This document shows, one piece after another, positions 47,688 through 60,286 of a stretch of 64,000 nucleotides of DNA. Below the pieces are notes generated by a model that did no database searches, had not been told where the DNA came from, and worked only from the letters and a program-made list of their open reading frames with translations. Source of the DNA: Apostichopus japonicus (Eukaryota; Echinodermata; Holothuroidea; Aspidochirotida; Stichopodidae); NCBI RefSeq assembly GCF_037975245.1, contig NC_092577.1:27651398-27715397 (forward strand). The letters run 5' to 3'. A program made the position numbers and the translations under genes. Position 1 is the stretch's first letter; each line of letters begins with the position of its first letter.

Positions 47688-48261
47688 AAGAAATCTCCTT
47701 GGATTCTCTGAAGTTTAAGTCAACTATTGAAGAGACACCCTGCAGATTAGAGGGATATTATCAAACTTAAGGATCTTCGCCCTCAATCTCGTAAGTGTCA
47801 ACGAGGGCTGCAGGAGCATTTCGTGCGGGGAGACAACGACAGCTGTTCCGGAGAAAACAGACTAAACAAAATAATCAAAATCTTGTAATGATCAAAATGA
47901 AACTAAAATTACAAATGGAATAGTGATATACAATTGTTTCTATGGCAAACAGATAACATCTTTGACAAAACAAATTCAGAGCTTCTTTACACACAAAGGG
48001 CAATTCTCTCAGCCAATACAGAAAATATTACAGTTAATCATAAGTTAATACAATGAAAACATTTTGTAAATTCAGCTAAATAGACTGATCAATCACATCT
48101 TATCAATTGAAGGATAATACAGGAATACATAAAAATATTCAAAGTAAGTTATAGTCTTGAATGCAGCTGTTCCTTGTTGGTTAAGGATGGTACATTTACA
48201 AACCCAAACCTTAGACCAACTTCACCCATGACTCGCTTAAGCGTTCCCTCTATGGTACTAG
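47688..48261. other. Probable 3' UTR and flank of the transporter gene
   Basis: No AATAAA occurs before 48473. The region shows no other feature. Confidence 0.4.
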
Positions 48262-48329
48262 CACGTTGACAGTACAAACCCCAATTAGGTAAATATATTT
48301 ACCTAATTGGGGTTTGTACTGTCAACGTG
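48262..48329. repeat. 68-bp perfect palindrome
   Basis: The arm starting CACGTTGACAGTACAAACCC and ending GGTAAATA is followed directly by its exact reverse complement, with no spacer (34 bp per arm). Flanks are TACTAG on the left and TACAACC on the right. If the 3' UTR reaches the AATAAA at 48473, it would be transcribed as a 34-bp hairpin. Confidence 0.98.
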
Positions 48330-49190
48330 TACAACCAGCAATCAATCAACCAGCAATCAATACAGATTGACAGAACTATTACTTCAAGTTAACGAATATA
48401 TATGAGATACAGACTCAACCAGTAATCAATACCATCTCACAGTTCAATCTGGCACAATTTTGTGAGTCATTCAATAAATTGACATTTAACCATATGTTAT
48501 GTAGTGATTAGAACCCTGCATGTACTTCAAATTATAAATCTTATATCTTGTACACTCCCGTTAACTCCGGTTTTCCTCTTAGTCACTTGAATATCTGAAA
48601 TACATGACAGAAACTGCAATAACTAACTAAACAATACAGTGCTTGTGCCAGCTCTGAACACAAACAAAATGAAAGTGATAGAAACTTAACCTCACACTTC
48701 TCGCTGGGTACAAATATACAGTAATGACTCGCAATGTTCACAATACCACTAGCCCTTCAACTCGTGACTAGAAGAACTACAATGTGTGTGCCATTACGCT
48801 CTAGTTCTTGAAACCACGTACTAGAAACGAGGACAAACTACATAACTTAAAATCAAAACACTCATAATAATCAACATCAACTCTCAATACACCTCTGTGT
48901 AATTACGTTACTTGACTCTGTAAAACTTTAATCGTATGTGGTATTCAAGACACAAAATGATAGTAAACACCAACTCAAATCGATGTCCAACAACTTGCTC
49001 AACCCTTTCCAAAGACGGGAAGTTAGAATCATGTACAATCGCAATTACCTATACTAGCAGATATACCCGTATATAAAATATGCCAATATACTGTGGTTGT
49101 ATAGTTATGGCTGTAACTATGGCTGCTCTTTGTAAAATTGTACCGATTGAAAGGTGAAGAGGCATTATTAGATAGAATTAGGGGCAGTGC
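48330..49190. other. Intergenic, no recognised feature
   Basis: CAACCAGCAATCAAT is repeated at about 48334-48360. No coding exon was recognised. Confidence 0.45.
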
Positions 49191-49204
49191 CTGTGGCAGG
49201 GAGG

Positions 49205-49312
49205 CGGTGAAATATTGGTCAATTTTTTGACCAATATTTCATGACCAATATTTCATGACCAATATTACATATTAATATTACATCTTTGTCATGTAATGAC
49301 AAAGATGTCATT
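49205..49312. repeat. Cluster of short hairpins
   Basis: GAAATATTGGTCAA and TTGACCAATATTTC pair around a 4-nt T loop. The motif CATGACCAATATT then repeats twice, followed by ACATCTTTGTCA / TGACAAAGATGT around a TGTAA loop. Confidence 0.85.
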
Positions 49313-49589
49313 ACATCCTTCAGACAATGTAACAAATGAGAACATATATCTACATTCACTGCAACTAAGTCTGCACCCTTCAGGTAATGTAACAGGTGAA
49401 ATTTGGTACCTGTCAAGCTAAATACAGTAGTCAGTAACATGTTGTCTCTTTACTGTGGCTATCACTAAGCATTTACTGTTCATAGCTTACTGTGTATACC
49501 ATTGAAAACTACAAAGCTTTTTATGCAAGATTTTTCAGTAGAACATTTAACCCCATATGGTTATGGCTAAAAATGGTCACGGTCACACT

Positions 49590-50220
49590 GAATTCCTGAA
49601 TTCGAGAATAGCTAAGGATAGTGTGTACAGTGACGTCAATGTCACGCCGAATCCGAGAATAGCATAATTCGCTCAGTGTTTGAGGCACATGTTCACTTAA
49701 ATGCAAATAACGTTAGACCTAGGCTAAGAATAGTCACACGAACATCACCATGTTACACACGAACATCAACAGGTGTAACATTAGGCCAAGGCTAGGCCTA
49801 TGTCAAGTTAGGATAGCCAACCTGCAGTGCTACCGTGCGTACGAACAGCACCAGGTCTACCGAATTCGAGAATAGAATAATTTGCTCACTGTTTGAGGCA
49901 CATTACTTGAATGCAAACTGAAGGGCCGATCACACAACTCACCAATCGTAGTCACACGAACATCACCACGTTACACACGAACAGCACCAGGTGTAAACAT
50001 TAGGCCAAGGCTTTGCCAGGTTCGGATATACTATATAGCCTACCGTACCGTGCGTACATGAACAGCGCCAAGTGTAACAGTGTAACCTCTAGGCTAGGCT
50101 AAGGATAGTGTGTGTACGGTTCCCGGTCACACCGAATCCGAGAATAACATAATTCGCTCACTGTTTGAGGCACATGTTCACTTGCAAATTGAAGGGCCGA
50201 TCACACAACTCACCAATCAC
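49590..50220. repeat. Degenerate ~240-270-bp tandem repeat, ~2.5 copies
   Basis: CGAATCCGAGAATAGCATAA-type segments followed by TTTGAGGCACAT occur at about 49648, 49859 and 50132, each with GAACANCACCAGGTGTAACA-like segments between them. No coding potential was recognised. Confidence 0.75.
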
Positions 50221-50299
50221 TTACTAATTGTCCCGCTACTGCCGTGGCGTGTAGGCCTACATCTACAAACTGTACAACTTCGTTTCATTTAAACAACTT

Positions 50300-51040
50300 T
50301 TATACCGCAGCGCTACGTCGACGAAGGAGCGCAAATATCTGCTAAGACACAAAGCTCACGATGCGAAAAACAATCTGTAATGGATATTTCAAGATGATTT
50401 ATTCTTAAGTTACCAAAACGCGACAATTATACCAAAACTAAACCCCCTTAGGACAATAAGAAAAAAAAATTATGTCTTTTCCGAAAATTGTAGTCTAATC
50501 GAGCAGCAGACGACTGAGAAAAGTGATTTCAAACAATTATAAGCTTAGCCAAATTATAGTAAGGATTCTACAAGTCTCAGCGTGTGATATTTGACACTAG
50601 CTTGTAACTTACAGTTACTTGGATAGAACACTCACACAACTCATGTGTATCCTAACATAGGCCCACACAATACGTGAAGGCGTAAATATAGGCTCTATAT
50701 TGCCTGTTTCCTCAAGTTGAGATGTTGGTTTTTCGATTTTCCCCCTTTGTGTATCACTTTCAAGAAGCTGTTGGCTTCCCAGTGTATCTATGTAGTTAAG
50801 ATAACATAACTGATGTAAGGCCAACAGAGAGATTTATCATATTTTAGTCTTGCCAAATAGGTAACCATCAATTTATTGACTCAGTGCAAATGCTCATTCA
50901 ACCATGAAAGGATAAAAAAGATGTGACTAAATATTCTTAATGATAATTATAAATTGAAAGTAACAAATTTGTACTTGTTTTGCCTGTTTATTTCGCATAG
51001 CAACCAAAATGTGTGAGGCTCACGTCATTTGGATAAGCAT
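50300..51040. other. Intergenic, no recognised feature
   Basis: No repeat family or exon was recognised. Confidence 0.45.
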
Positions 51041-51300
51041 AGCAGGCGCGTATCCAGGGGGGCGTTGGGGGCGCCCCCCCCCCCCCCCGGGTAAGGAAAA
51101 GAGGAGAGAAAAAAAGAAGAAAAAAGGGAAAGGAGGGGAAGAAAGAAAAGGAGGAGAGGAAGGAAGGGAAAAGAAAAGAAGAAAGAGAGAAAAGGGAGAA
51201 AAGGAAGGAGTAGAAGATAAACGCCAAGACCTCGGGAAGAGAAAGAGGAACAGTCATAATTACAGCACTGATCCCTATTATAAACACAGGGTAGCCAGTG
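51041..51300 (-). repeat. Purine-rich dispersed repeat with hAT-like end
   Basis: It begins CAGGCGCGTATCCAGGGG, followed by G/C-runs, a long AGGAAAGG-type purine tract and a segment matching 41176-41350 in inverse orientation. The opposite terminus is not evident. Confidence 0.5.
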
Positions 51301-51549
51301 ACAGATCGAGGATCACGGAGGGGACGTGCGCCTCACCCTACCCCTTAATTACACCGACAACTCCATTTTTGACGTTTCCATTTTTCCTCTCTCACTAATG
51401 TATCTATATATATATATACTATATATGGTCTATCATAACGCGTGTGTGTGTATGGACGCCTTAAACAATTGTACAATTGTGCTATGGAATAATGGAACCA
51501 ACTGTGGCTGGTCTTGAACTCGACCGAGTCGTCGGGGAATATGACGCAT

Positions 51550-51799
51550 TTCGGGAAAGGGCGACCGTCCCCCCCCCCCCCCCGAGCAAATTTTCTTTAT
51601 GATATCGCTAGTAATTTCAAAATAGACAATGCTTAGATGCAACTTACAAGGCCTGGGAAGTGTCATTTCCAGCGATCTGGGAGGCATTTTCGGCCAAAAT
51701 TTTCTTGTACGCTTCGCGCCAACTCATGGTGGTGCTACGCTTAGATAGTTTGCCTACAGGCTTCGCCCCTCCCTTGGGAAATTACTCGCTACACGCCTG
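51550..51799. mobile_element. Fragment of the 27988-type hAT MITE
   Basis: GATATCGCTAGTAATTTCAA, GGCCTGGGAAGTGTCATTTC and CGCGCCAACTCATGGTGG follow the same order as at 28060-28190, ending in CTACACGCCTG at 51799. The left terminus is not intact. Confidence 0.65.
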
Positions 51800-51890
51800 T
51801 TCGAATTTGTAAAGCAAAGAGCAGATATCACATCATATCAGTGAGCATGAAAATGCATGTTCCAGGATGAACGGCCTCAAAACTGCCTAT

Positions 51891-54142
51891 GTGTGTAGCA
51901 GTGGCGTAGCTAGGATTTTTTGAGTGGGGGGGCCATGGGGGGGCTGTTCTTTCTTGTGGGGGGGCCGGAGGTTACTATCTAAGCGGAGCACCACCTTGGT
52001 TGGCGCGGAGCGTACAGAGAAAATTTGAGATTTCAGCACCCCCCAGATCGCAGGAGATGGCACCTGTGAGGCAAAATAGCAACCAAAAAGATGTGCAACT
52101 TTGGTGACAGAAATGCCCAAAAAAAAATTTCTCTTTCATGCTGACTGGCCTTGCCAACTCAGCCAGACTTTTAACTTGAGGGAAATTGGCATCATTTGTC
52201 GTTTCAAGGTGTCAAGGCCTTTCTCCTAACTCAAACCCCTGTGGGCTACCGGTAGGTTTGTAGGATATGCCCACATGTGGACTTAAATAGCATTAGAGGA
52301 AGGGGATGGAAGACTAACACGCATCGATGTTTCGGTAATGGTCCAAATTGGTGGCTCGGTGCTAATTAGGCCATTTATTGGGTTTTTTGAGGCAGCTGTC
52401 ATCAGAATCTGGGTTTTTGTGCCAATCGATGACCGATAACATGTATTGGTATGTAAATTTCTTCTTCATATATCTAGCAACACTCTAAAAACAAATGAGT
52501 GGATTTCATTCCATTGGGGTGATCACTCGGCGCACTTCAAATTAAGAGTGAAATTTAACTCTATTGGAGTTATCCCTCACTCCTAATATGAGTGAATATA
52601 ACTCTATTAGGAGTCAAGATTTACTCCAATGGAGTGGAAATTCACTCTTATACCGGAATGTGCTCAGTGATCACTCCCATGGAGTGAAATTCACCTATGT
52701 TTTTATCAGTACAGTACAGTGCATATCATCATAGACGTACTACGTACGTTCGTATATCAGACGCACTCAATACCCACGATACGATATGGTCCTGGAGAAA
52801 TAATTTCCACTCATCATTTTTTAAGGCGATACAGTAGTGAGTAGTGAACAGGCATAGCCGCATGTTTGCAGGAATTTCAGAATTACCAATATTTTATATC
52901 TCTACCAGTAGTGGAAAAACATGTTTCGACAGTTTCGTGGGCATAAAGTAAGTAGTTTTGTGGAATATTCAATGACATATCAGAGGCGGATGCAGGGTTT
53001 GTGACAGGGGGGATCTGACTGGTCCAGCCGCGCCTGAACGTAAGACTATCTAAGCGGAGCGCCATCATCGGTTGGCGCGGAGCGTACAAGAAATTTTTTG
53101 GCTTTACAAACCCCCAGATGGCCGGAAACGGCACTTCCCGAGTATTCTAAGCTGCATGTACCTAGCCTGAAAATATGGATCTCATGTCTGCAATTTCTCA
53201 ATTGATGAGAAAAAAACAATCTATGAAATATGGTATTACATATCAGATGAGTTGAGATGATACAAAAATCATAATGCCTTTAGCCCCCAATCCCCTCCCG
53301 TTCCGTCACCACTGTTTGATGCAGGGCCGGATCCAGGATTTTGGAAGGGTGAGGGGTTTGCTCATGAAAAATTCGTTAGCGCATCCTAGCAGCCTACCGC
53401 TCTGTAACCTCACCGCCCAAAAAAATTTGAACACCACATCAATTTTGAAACTTTTCTGTCTGAAAATTGAGATTGTAAGACATTTTTGGCACGTGTAGCA
53501 CGCGTGCACACTATAGTTCATTTGACGGAAAAGACACACCTGGCTGACTTGTGAGGATAACCGCTTTTCTGACGTCCTACATGTTTAAAATTGGCGTTTA
53601 ATTTAATTATTTTTTTCTCTCTCTTTTTTTTCTCTTTTTTTTGGCCAAGAGCAGGGGGGGGGGTCCGGACCCCCTGGACCCCCTGGATCCGCACCTGCAT
53701 ATATTTATTTGACTCGAGGCAATATATGAATACCTGATACCTCGGCTCAGTACAAACGGTGCCAATCTTTTGATAGATTGTTGCGCTAGGTGGAAGCACT
53801 GAACATATTCAGCAGATATCGATATCGCGCAGCACAACAAGGTTCGTGGTGTATGGTCGCAATCGTCGCATCGACCATTGCCATGCCATGCTGTGTGACC
53901 ATTCTCATGATTACTACAGATATTGTATTATTCTTATTCTACCAGATGCAGACGAGAAAATTGTGTAACTCTATTTCCCAAATTATTGAACAACAAATAT
54001 TAGTGAATCGCACTTATTTTTTTTTTTACAACATTTTTTTTTACCCCATTCCCAGTGGGGGGGCCAGTGGGGGGGCCAGCCGATTTCATGGGGGGGCCTC
54101 GGCCCCCCCTGGCCCCCCCGTAGCTACGCCACTGGTGTGTAG
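51891..54142. mobile_element. 2236-bp hAT-like non-autonomous element, copy 2
   Basis: The element runs 51899-54134 and is exactly the length of copy 1, offset by 15,691 bp; every stretch I compared is identical, including the positions of internal short frames. GTGTGTAG at 51891-51898 and 54135-54142 is a perfect 8-bp target duplication. Its right duplication overlaps the left target duplication of the adjacent MITE at 54144. It lies in the same orientation as copy 1, downstream of the transporter. Confidence 0.95.
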
Positions 54143-54624
54143 TCAAAGGCGTAGGAGCCCAATTGGATTGGGGGCTGTAACGACTTGCCCGAAAAATATA
54201 ACCAAAATTTTTCGCGCGCATTCAACATGTTAGTGTCAATATCATATAAGCAAGCATCGGTCATTACATCGCATGGCATCGTGTACCGTATACGGACCGT
54301 GAAAGTTGCGCAGTATACCGCCGGATGCTAATGTTAATAACGAAATGTCTTATGGAGAAAAAGCATACAGGTCCAATTATGTCAAAACTCTCTTTTACAG
54401 TGGAATAATGGCGAATAAGTCGGCCAAGCTTAGAACTTTATTTTAATTACCAAGGAGATAATTTTTAAACTATTCATTTCTTTAAGCTACACCATTGCTA
54501 TTAATTTTTCTTTCAGTAGGTGCCCGAAAAATTCTCAGCATATTGCCCGAATTTTCAAGGGAAAAAATTGTTTGGGGGGGGGGGGGGTGGCTGCAGCCCC
54601 GCCTCCTACGCCTATGTGTGTAGT
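54136..54624. mobile_element. 473-bp hAT-type MITE
   Basis: The element runs 54144-54616. Termini CAAAGGCGTAGGAG and CTCCTACGCCTATG are inverted repeats with one mismatch; TGTGTAGT at 54136-54143 and 54617-54624 is a perfect 8-bp duplication. A G-run occurs near the right end. It was present before the neighbouring 2236-bp element arrived. Confidence 0.9.
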
Positions 54625-55129
54625 ATTCGGTTATCTTATATCGGAATATCTGGTATTTTTCATTTTCCTTCAACGAAGTTTTATAATAGCCGTTATAAGA
54701 GGTTTTAATATTTGTACACCAATAAATTAGCTGTGTCTGAATTTTCGAAAATTTCCTGACCAACATTCTTCATCATACTTCCCTCCACTCGTGCAATTTT
54801 GACCTGTCTGTTAGTGGTTGAAGGAGGTTTTTCTATATTGGTTGTCCATAGATTGAATTTTGTGCAACATTATGGGTATGTTTTGAAGTGATTTTATTTA
54901 CGAGAAATGTGAATTTTCAAATTATGAACAATAAATGGATTTGAATGGGCTTGAAAAGTGGGCTTTCGGATATTGTGGGCCGTGACGTAGAATCACCTAC
55001 AAAAGCAATGATCCACAGGACATGCAATGAGGTCGAGCATGATGTGTGACTGGTGACAATCTTCAAAAAGGTTATGGATGGAAGAAAAAAAAATTGGGAA
55101 ATACTTGGTTCTTAGGCAAAAGTGTACAT

Positions 55130-55290
55130 CTGCTTGGTCATTTTCAAGCCCGAGAAGTGCCATTTCCGGTGATCTGGGGGGTATCAAAACCAGAAATTTT
55201 CTTGTACGCTCCGCGCCAACCGATGGTGGCGCTCCGCTTAGATAGTAATTCGCGCCCCCCGGGTTAGAAAATCCTGGATACGCCCCTGCA
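55130..55290. mobile_element. hAT MITE fragment with shared module
   Basis: CCCGAGAAGTGCCATTTCCG, GCTCCGCGCCAACCGATGGT and GGCGCTCCGCTTAGATAGTA lie in order, ending in ATCCTGGATACGCCCCTG. The left terminus is not evident. A further left-end-like GTGGCGTGGGTAGGATTTC lies at 55413. Confidence 0.6.
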
Positions 55291-55489
55291 TAGGACTATG
55301 ACACTTCAATGCTTTGAGTTTGCTAAAAAACTGTTTACAGGAAGGCATCCGATCATTAAAGGCGATTTGCTATAGCCCACTTAGCCATGCCTTAGTTATG
55401 GCCCATAGTAGTGGCGTGGGTAGGATTTCAAAGGTTGGGTATGCTGGGGGATTCAAAATCCACCCAGATTGATACAGGTAAGCACTCTT

Positions 55490-56625
55490 GTTCAAGCCAA
55501 CTCCCAGTACATAAATGTATCGTTCACACTGTGTCTACAAAAGCCTTTGTATGTCTTTATAATAGGACGATTCATTTATTACAGTAAGATTCGTTATTTG
55601 CCGAATTAAAGTTAAAATTTGGAAAAAATCAAAGATGCTATTAGAGCGATGGTATTTTGACAATTAATTGGGGTCAGCAGTTTCCACCTTTCAATTGTTT
55701 CCCCTGAAGTTATCATTTCCGTCCGAACTTTTCTTTCAATAGTAAAGTTGAAGCTATCTCATTGTCTATGATTTACTATAATTATGATTCAAATAAATTT
55801 GTATATGAAACCTCATCGACTTAGGCTTCATTCATTCATTCAGTCACTATAACATTGTCTGTCCAGCGCCATCGCCCATCGGTTTTATTGCATTAATCGG
55901 CTTAAATCTTTATAGACTCGTTGGAAACAATATTTCGGTTAGGTCTATTCTAACGACTGATCAGTATGTGTGATGTTGAAATTACGTTACATATTATGCT
56001 GCAAGTAACAATATCAGATTAAATTCGGACGGTCGATATAACGATGGTATAAAGTTAAAAACATATCATATAACAAGCAATGTAGCAGGTCATCACGTTG
56101 GTTAGCGTGTGAGGGGAATGGGGCCTCGTAGCGATGACAAAAAGCAAATAACAGGATAATATGTAACTTTAGACGCAATGGGCTGGTTTTAAGTTTAGGG
56201 CAACATTAACATTGGGCAATCGGGGAGGGGGGGGGGGGGTGGCAAGATATTTGACTGCCGTGTATGTGCCCACAGCTGTGGATCAATATGAAATTCAATA
56301 GACTATATTGTTATTATTTCATGTGATTGATTTCAGTTTAATTTACTCGAGAAAAGATAACTGGAAGGAGGGGCGATGGTGACTTTTACTCCGAATGAAA
56401 TTAAAAAAAGCTGAACACAATAAACGCATATACGAATTGCAGATACATATATTCCCAAAGGCATGTGTAAATAAAGACCAATGCACTAACCAGTCAGGCA
56501 AACAGGTATGCATCGAGTACTCGAGGAAAAAGTTAAACATAATTGCCTTCTTAAGATTTATTAAAAACATGTCAAAATAAATTTTTCGCATGAATGCCAT
56601 CGGGTTAGGGTGGGGTTGTGAATTT
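55490..56625. other. Intergenic, no recognised gene
   Basis: Contains a G-run at 56226-56240. Short frames near 56343-56600 on both strands show no family resemblance. Confidence 0.45.
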
Positions 56626-58105
56626 GGAGCAAAGATCTACATCAGCTGCCCGTTAAACAAATGACGTAAAGAAGGCGGCTGTAACTACGTAAAACTGTCG
56701 AAAGGAGCGCAAAGCTACATTAAGAGAGCTAAATTTAAAATGAATATGTATAGATTTCGGATTTTAAAATAAGGATTTCGGATTTTAAAAAACAGATTTC
56801 GGATTTCAATAAACAGATTTCGGATTTAAAAAAATAGATTTCGGATTTTAAAATAAGGATTTCGGATTTCATAAAAAAAAAAAAACAACCTTGACCCTTA
56901 TGGGCTTCCGTACAAATCTACATAAAGAGATAAAGTCAATTTGCATGCTCAGTCCACGATAATTTCGCAATATCCATAGTTTCATTGTGATGTCGCAATA
57001 AATTAACGGATGCTGCTAAAGGCCATACCTCACTATTATAACGGGATGTAGGTAAGTGAAGGCGGAACCGTAACTTTGGGACAAGGATTGGCTCTTGACA
57101 ATGCCGGTATCAGCTGCATCGCCGTGAGAACCATATTGTGGCACTTCTAGACCACCCCCCCCCCCGCTTACCTTCCTTTCACCACCACCACCAAAAACAT
57201 CAAAAGTGCTTTTTTTAATAAGAAGTGCTGAATGTAATTTGATAATGCCCTTTGTGGTATCTACGTCAGCTGCCCGTTAAAACGAATGACGTAAGGAAGG
57301 CAGTTGTAACTAAGTAAAACTGTCGAATAGAACGCATTACTAAATTAAGAGAGCTAACTTTAAAGTCAATATGCGTGCTCCTCAGTCCACGATAATTTCG
57401 CAATACCCATAGTTTCATTGTGATGTTGCAACAAATTAACGGATGCTGCTAGAGGCCATACCAAACTATTATAACGGAACAATGTAGGTAACTGAAGACG
57501 GAATCGTAACTTTGGGACAAGGATTGGCTCTTGACAATGCCGGTATCAGCTGCATCGCCGTGAGAACCATATCGTGGCACTTCTCGACACCCCCCCCCCC
57601 ACCCCTTACCGTCCTTTCACCACCACCTAAAACATCAAAAGTGCTTCTTTAAATAAGAAGTGCTGAATGTAAGTTGAAAATGCCCTTTGTGGTATCTACG
57701 TCAGCTGCCCGTTAAATTGAATGACGTAAAAAAGGCAGCTCTGTAACTAAGTAAAACTGTCGAAAAGAACGCAAAACTAAAGAGCTGAACTCAAAATGAA
57801 TATGTATGCTCCTCGGTAATTTCGCAATATCCATAGGTTCATTGTGATGTCGCAATGAATTAACGGATGCTGCTAGAGGCCATACCACACTTCTATAACG
57901 GAACAATGTAAGTAACTGACGGCGGAACCGTAACTTTGGGTCAAAGTTTGGCTCTTGACAATGTCGGTACCAGCTGCATCGCTGTGAGAACCACATCGGT
58001 CACTTCTCGACCCCCTCCCCTTACCGTCCTTTCACCACCACCAAAAACATAAAAAATGCTTCTTTAGTGAGAAGTGCTGAATGTAATTTGAAAATGCCCT
58101 TTGTG
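56626..58105. repeat. Tandem triplication of a ~0.43-kb unit
   Basis: Units begin at about 56626, 57253 and 57690 with CTACGTCAGCTGCCCGTTAA-type sequence. They share AATTTCGCAATATCCATAG, GGATGCTGCTAGAGGCCATA, TTGGCTCTTGACAATGCCGG, a C-run and AGAAGTGCTGAATGTAA. The first unit carries an extra block at 56750-56880 of six ~22-bp repeats of GATTTCGGATTTTAAAATAA type. No gene was recognised. Confidence 0.9.
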
Positions 58106-60270
58106 GTATTTGTGCAATGGAATACACAGAGGATCCATTTTCGGACGGTCTTGTATATACATATTCCCACGTCCCACTGCCCAACTTGGATCCTCAGCTG
58201 CCGACCCTGTCACTACGCTCTTTCTTTTCTTTTTCTTTTGCAGTAGATAAGCAGTTTTTCAACAGTGTTGACGCCGAGTCTGCATGGTCCGTACATATAG
58301 TGCGAAGTTCCTGGATGCTATCGAGGGCCCTAAGCGGCCTCTGAACCCCATATGCTTAATGCGCGCAAAGCTTTTAACTAGTAATGGGGTCCAGAAGTTC
58401 TGTTTTCAATTGCTAAGGGTTGTGAAAGAGTTGAAAATGTTAAGGAACACTGTTCTAAGCCCTGGTATTCAACTTGGGAGCCACGACTATATAGCCGCCA
58501 AAAAGGACGCTAAAATAGGCGTTAAAAAACTTCAATTGTCGATATTTGTGGGAAACAAAAAATCTTAACTTAAGAAAAGTTGAAAACGTGTAATTCCAGT
58601 TTGCAAGTAAGGAAGTAAGCACCTCCCATCACATAAACATTATTCAATCGGGATGGGGGGGGGGGGGCTATACCTTCTCCCGTCATGACGGACCACAACT
58701 TACGCCATTGAGGGTCGCCAAAAGATGAAGGTGTAAACTTATCAAAGTAGCTTGACTGAACACTATCTTTCTGAACTATCCTTTCTGTCTCGAAGATTCA
58801 AATCTATTGTTTATATTCGTTCCCTGCGAAGTGGCTATTGCATGCTAAACCATCCAATGATTCAATGCTCGATCGTGAAGGGAGAGGGTCTGCATTGCCA
58901 TCGGTTGCAGCTAAAGCGGTGAGACACTCGTACAAGACACCGTATCATATCAAGTTATTACACAATATTACAGGACCATGCAAACATTTTCTCTGAAGAG
59001 CAAATATTGCTAATCATGTTTGTGCAATGTGAAGGAATCGAAGGAGCGTTGGTAACTACAGAACGACTGCATTGGTAACTACAGCTACCGAGTAAGGCCT
59101 ACACACCTCGCAACTACGGCGAATACCAGGTAATAGGGAGAATGAAGAATCTGAACAAATTGTCTGGAAACAAATTTTCCGACATGTAAACGACAAAAAA
59201 GTGTTAGGCCTGTAGGCTAGGCCTAGTATTACTGTATTTGTAGTTGGCCTAGTACAAGTTGCGTTACTGCTTACTGTAGGTTTTAATGTAACTTAGTGTT
59301 ACTGTTAGTTAGACATAGTTCTGCGAGTACAAAACACTGCAATGAATTCGTAGCGATTTTAATGCCAATTTGGTAATATTAACGTGGAAAAAATAAACCA
59401 TAGCTCATTTAATTATTGGTTGTTATTGGAATCTCTGCATTCAAATCATGGAGTTGGCAAGTTGGGAAGTACAATAATAAAATACTTTCTTAATTCCATG
59501 ATTTGCTGGTCATAAAAATGTATCATTAGGCCTAGGCCTATATTCAATTAACTTTAAATTGTTAGGTTTATATACAGCATACAGTCATTTAATAAACAGA
59601 AACTTGGTTTTGGTGACTTTTCTTAAAGAAAAATAAAATAGTGAATTAAATTCAGCCCATTTTTTAAATTTAAATATATTTTTCATATACCATGTAATGT
59701 TTATGCTGAATATATGAATTTTTTAGTGCACACAACCATGTCACTGTCAATAAAGTTATTTTGACCCATTAGTTTTCAACACACTGAACACATCTTTGAT
59801 TGCATGAAGGAACCGTAATAAATTGTTATCTACTTACAAATTTAGTACTCGAGTCCTTCCATTACTTGTAACATTAATTTGTGTTTTTAGTTTTAAGAGA
59901 CATAACATTGTACAGTTAACATAACAAGCATGTTTGATGGTACTGCCTATTTGACAATTTTGTTATTCTGTTAGATAAAGCCCTGGTATGATGTACTTGA
60001 TTGAATCATTTCATGTTTAAGACTATGAAGTTGACTTCAATTAGGCATTAATAAAAACAAGTGATTTAATGGTTTAGATCCTCCAAACCTGAGTAAAAGG
60101 ATTGTGTAAGTGACTTCAGACCGTGAGCGATTCAACCTTTCCTTAACATGAGAGAATTATGCACAGTCATTACATACAGTATGTACCTGAAATCATTCAG
60201 CAGGCCAAAGCTTATGTTTCGTAAACTTGTTGTCGAATGCAATTTATTTTAATTTAATTTTTATATACAG
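58106..60270. other. Upstream region of the second transporter gene
   Basis: Two overlapping frames at 58117-58568 have no recognisable domain. The rest is AT-rich unique sequence. A leader exon is expected somewhere here because the coding exon begins after an acceptor at 60269-60270. Confidence 0.4.
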
Positions 60271-60286
60271 AGAATAGATAAGTACT

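Noticed and set aside
58117-58568. Two overlapping open frames upstream of the second transporter
   Set aside because: No domain, splice context or conserved motif; they change frame within a region that looks like decayed repeat.
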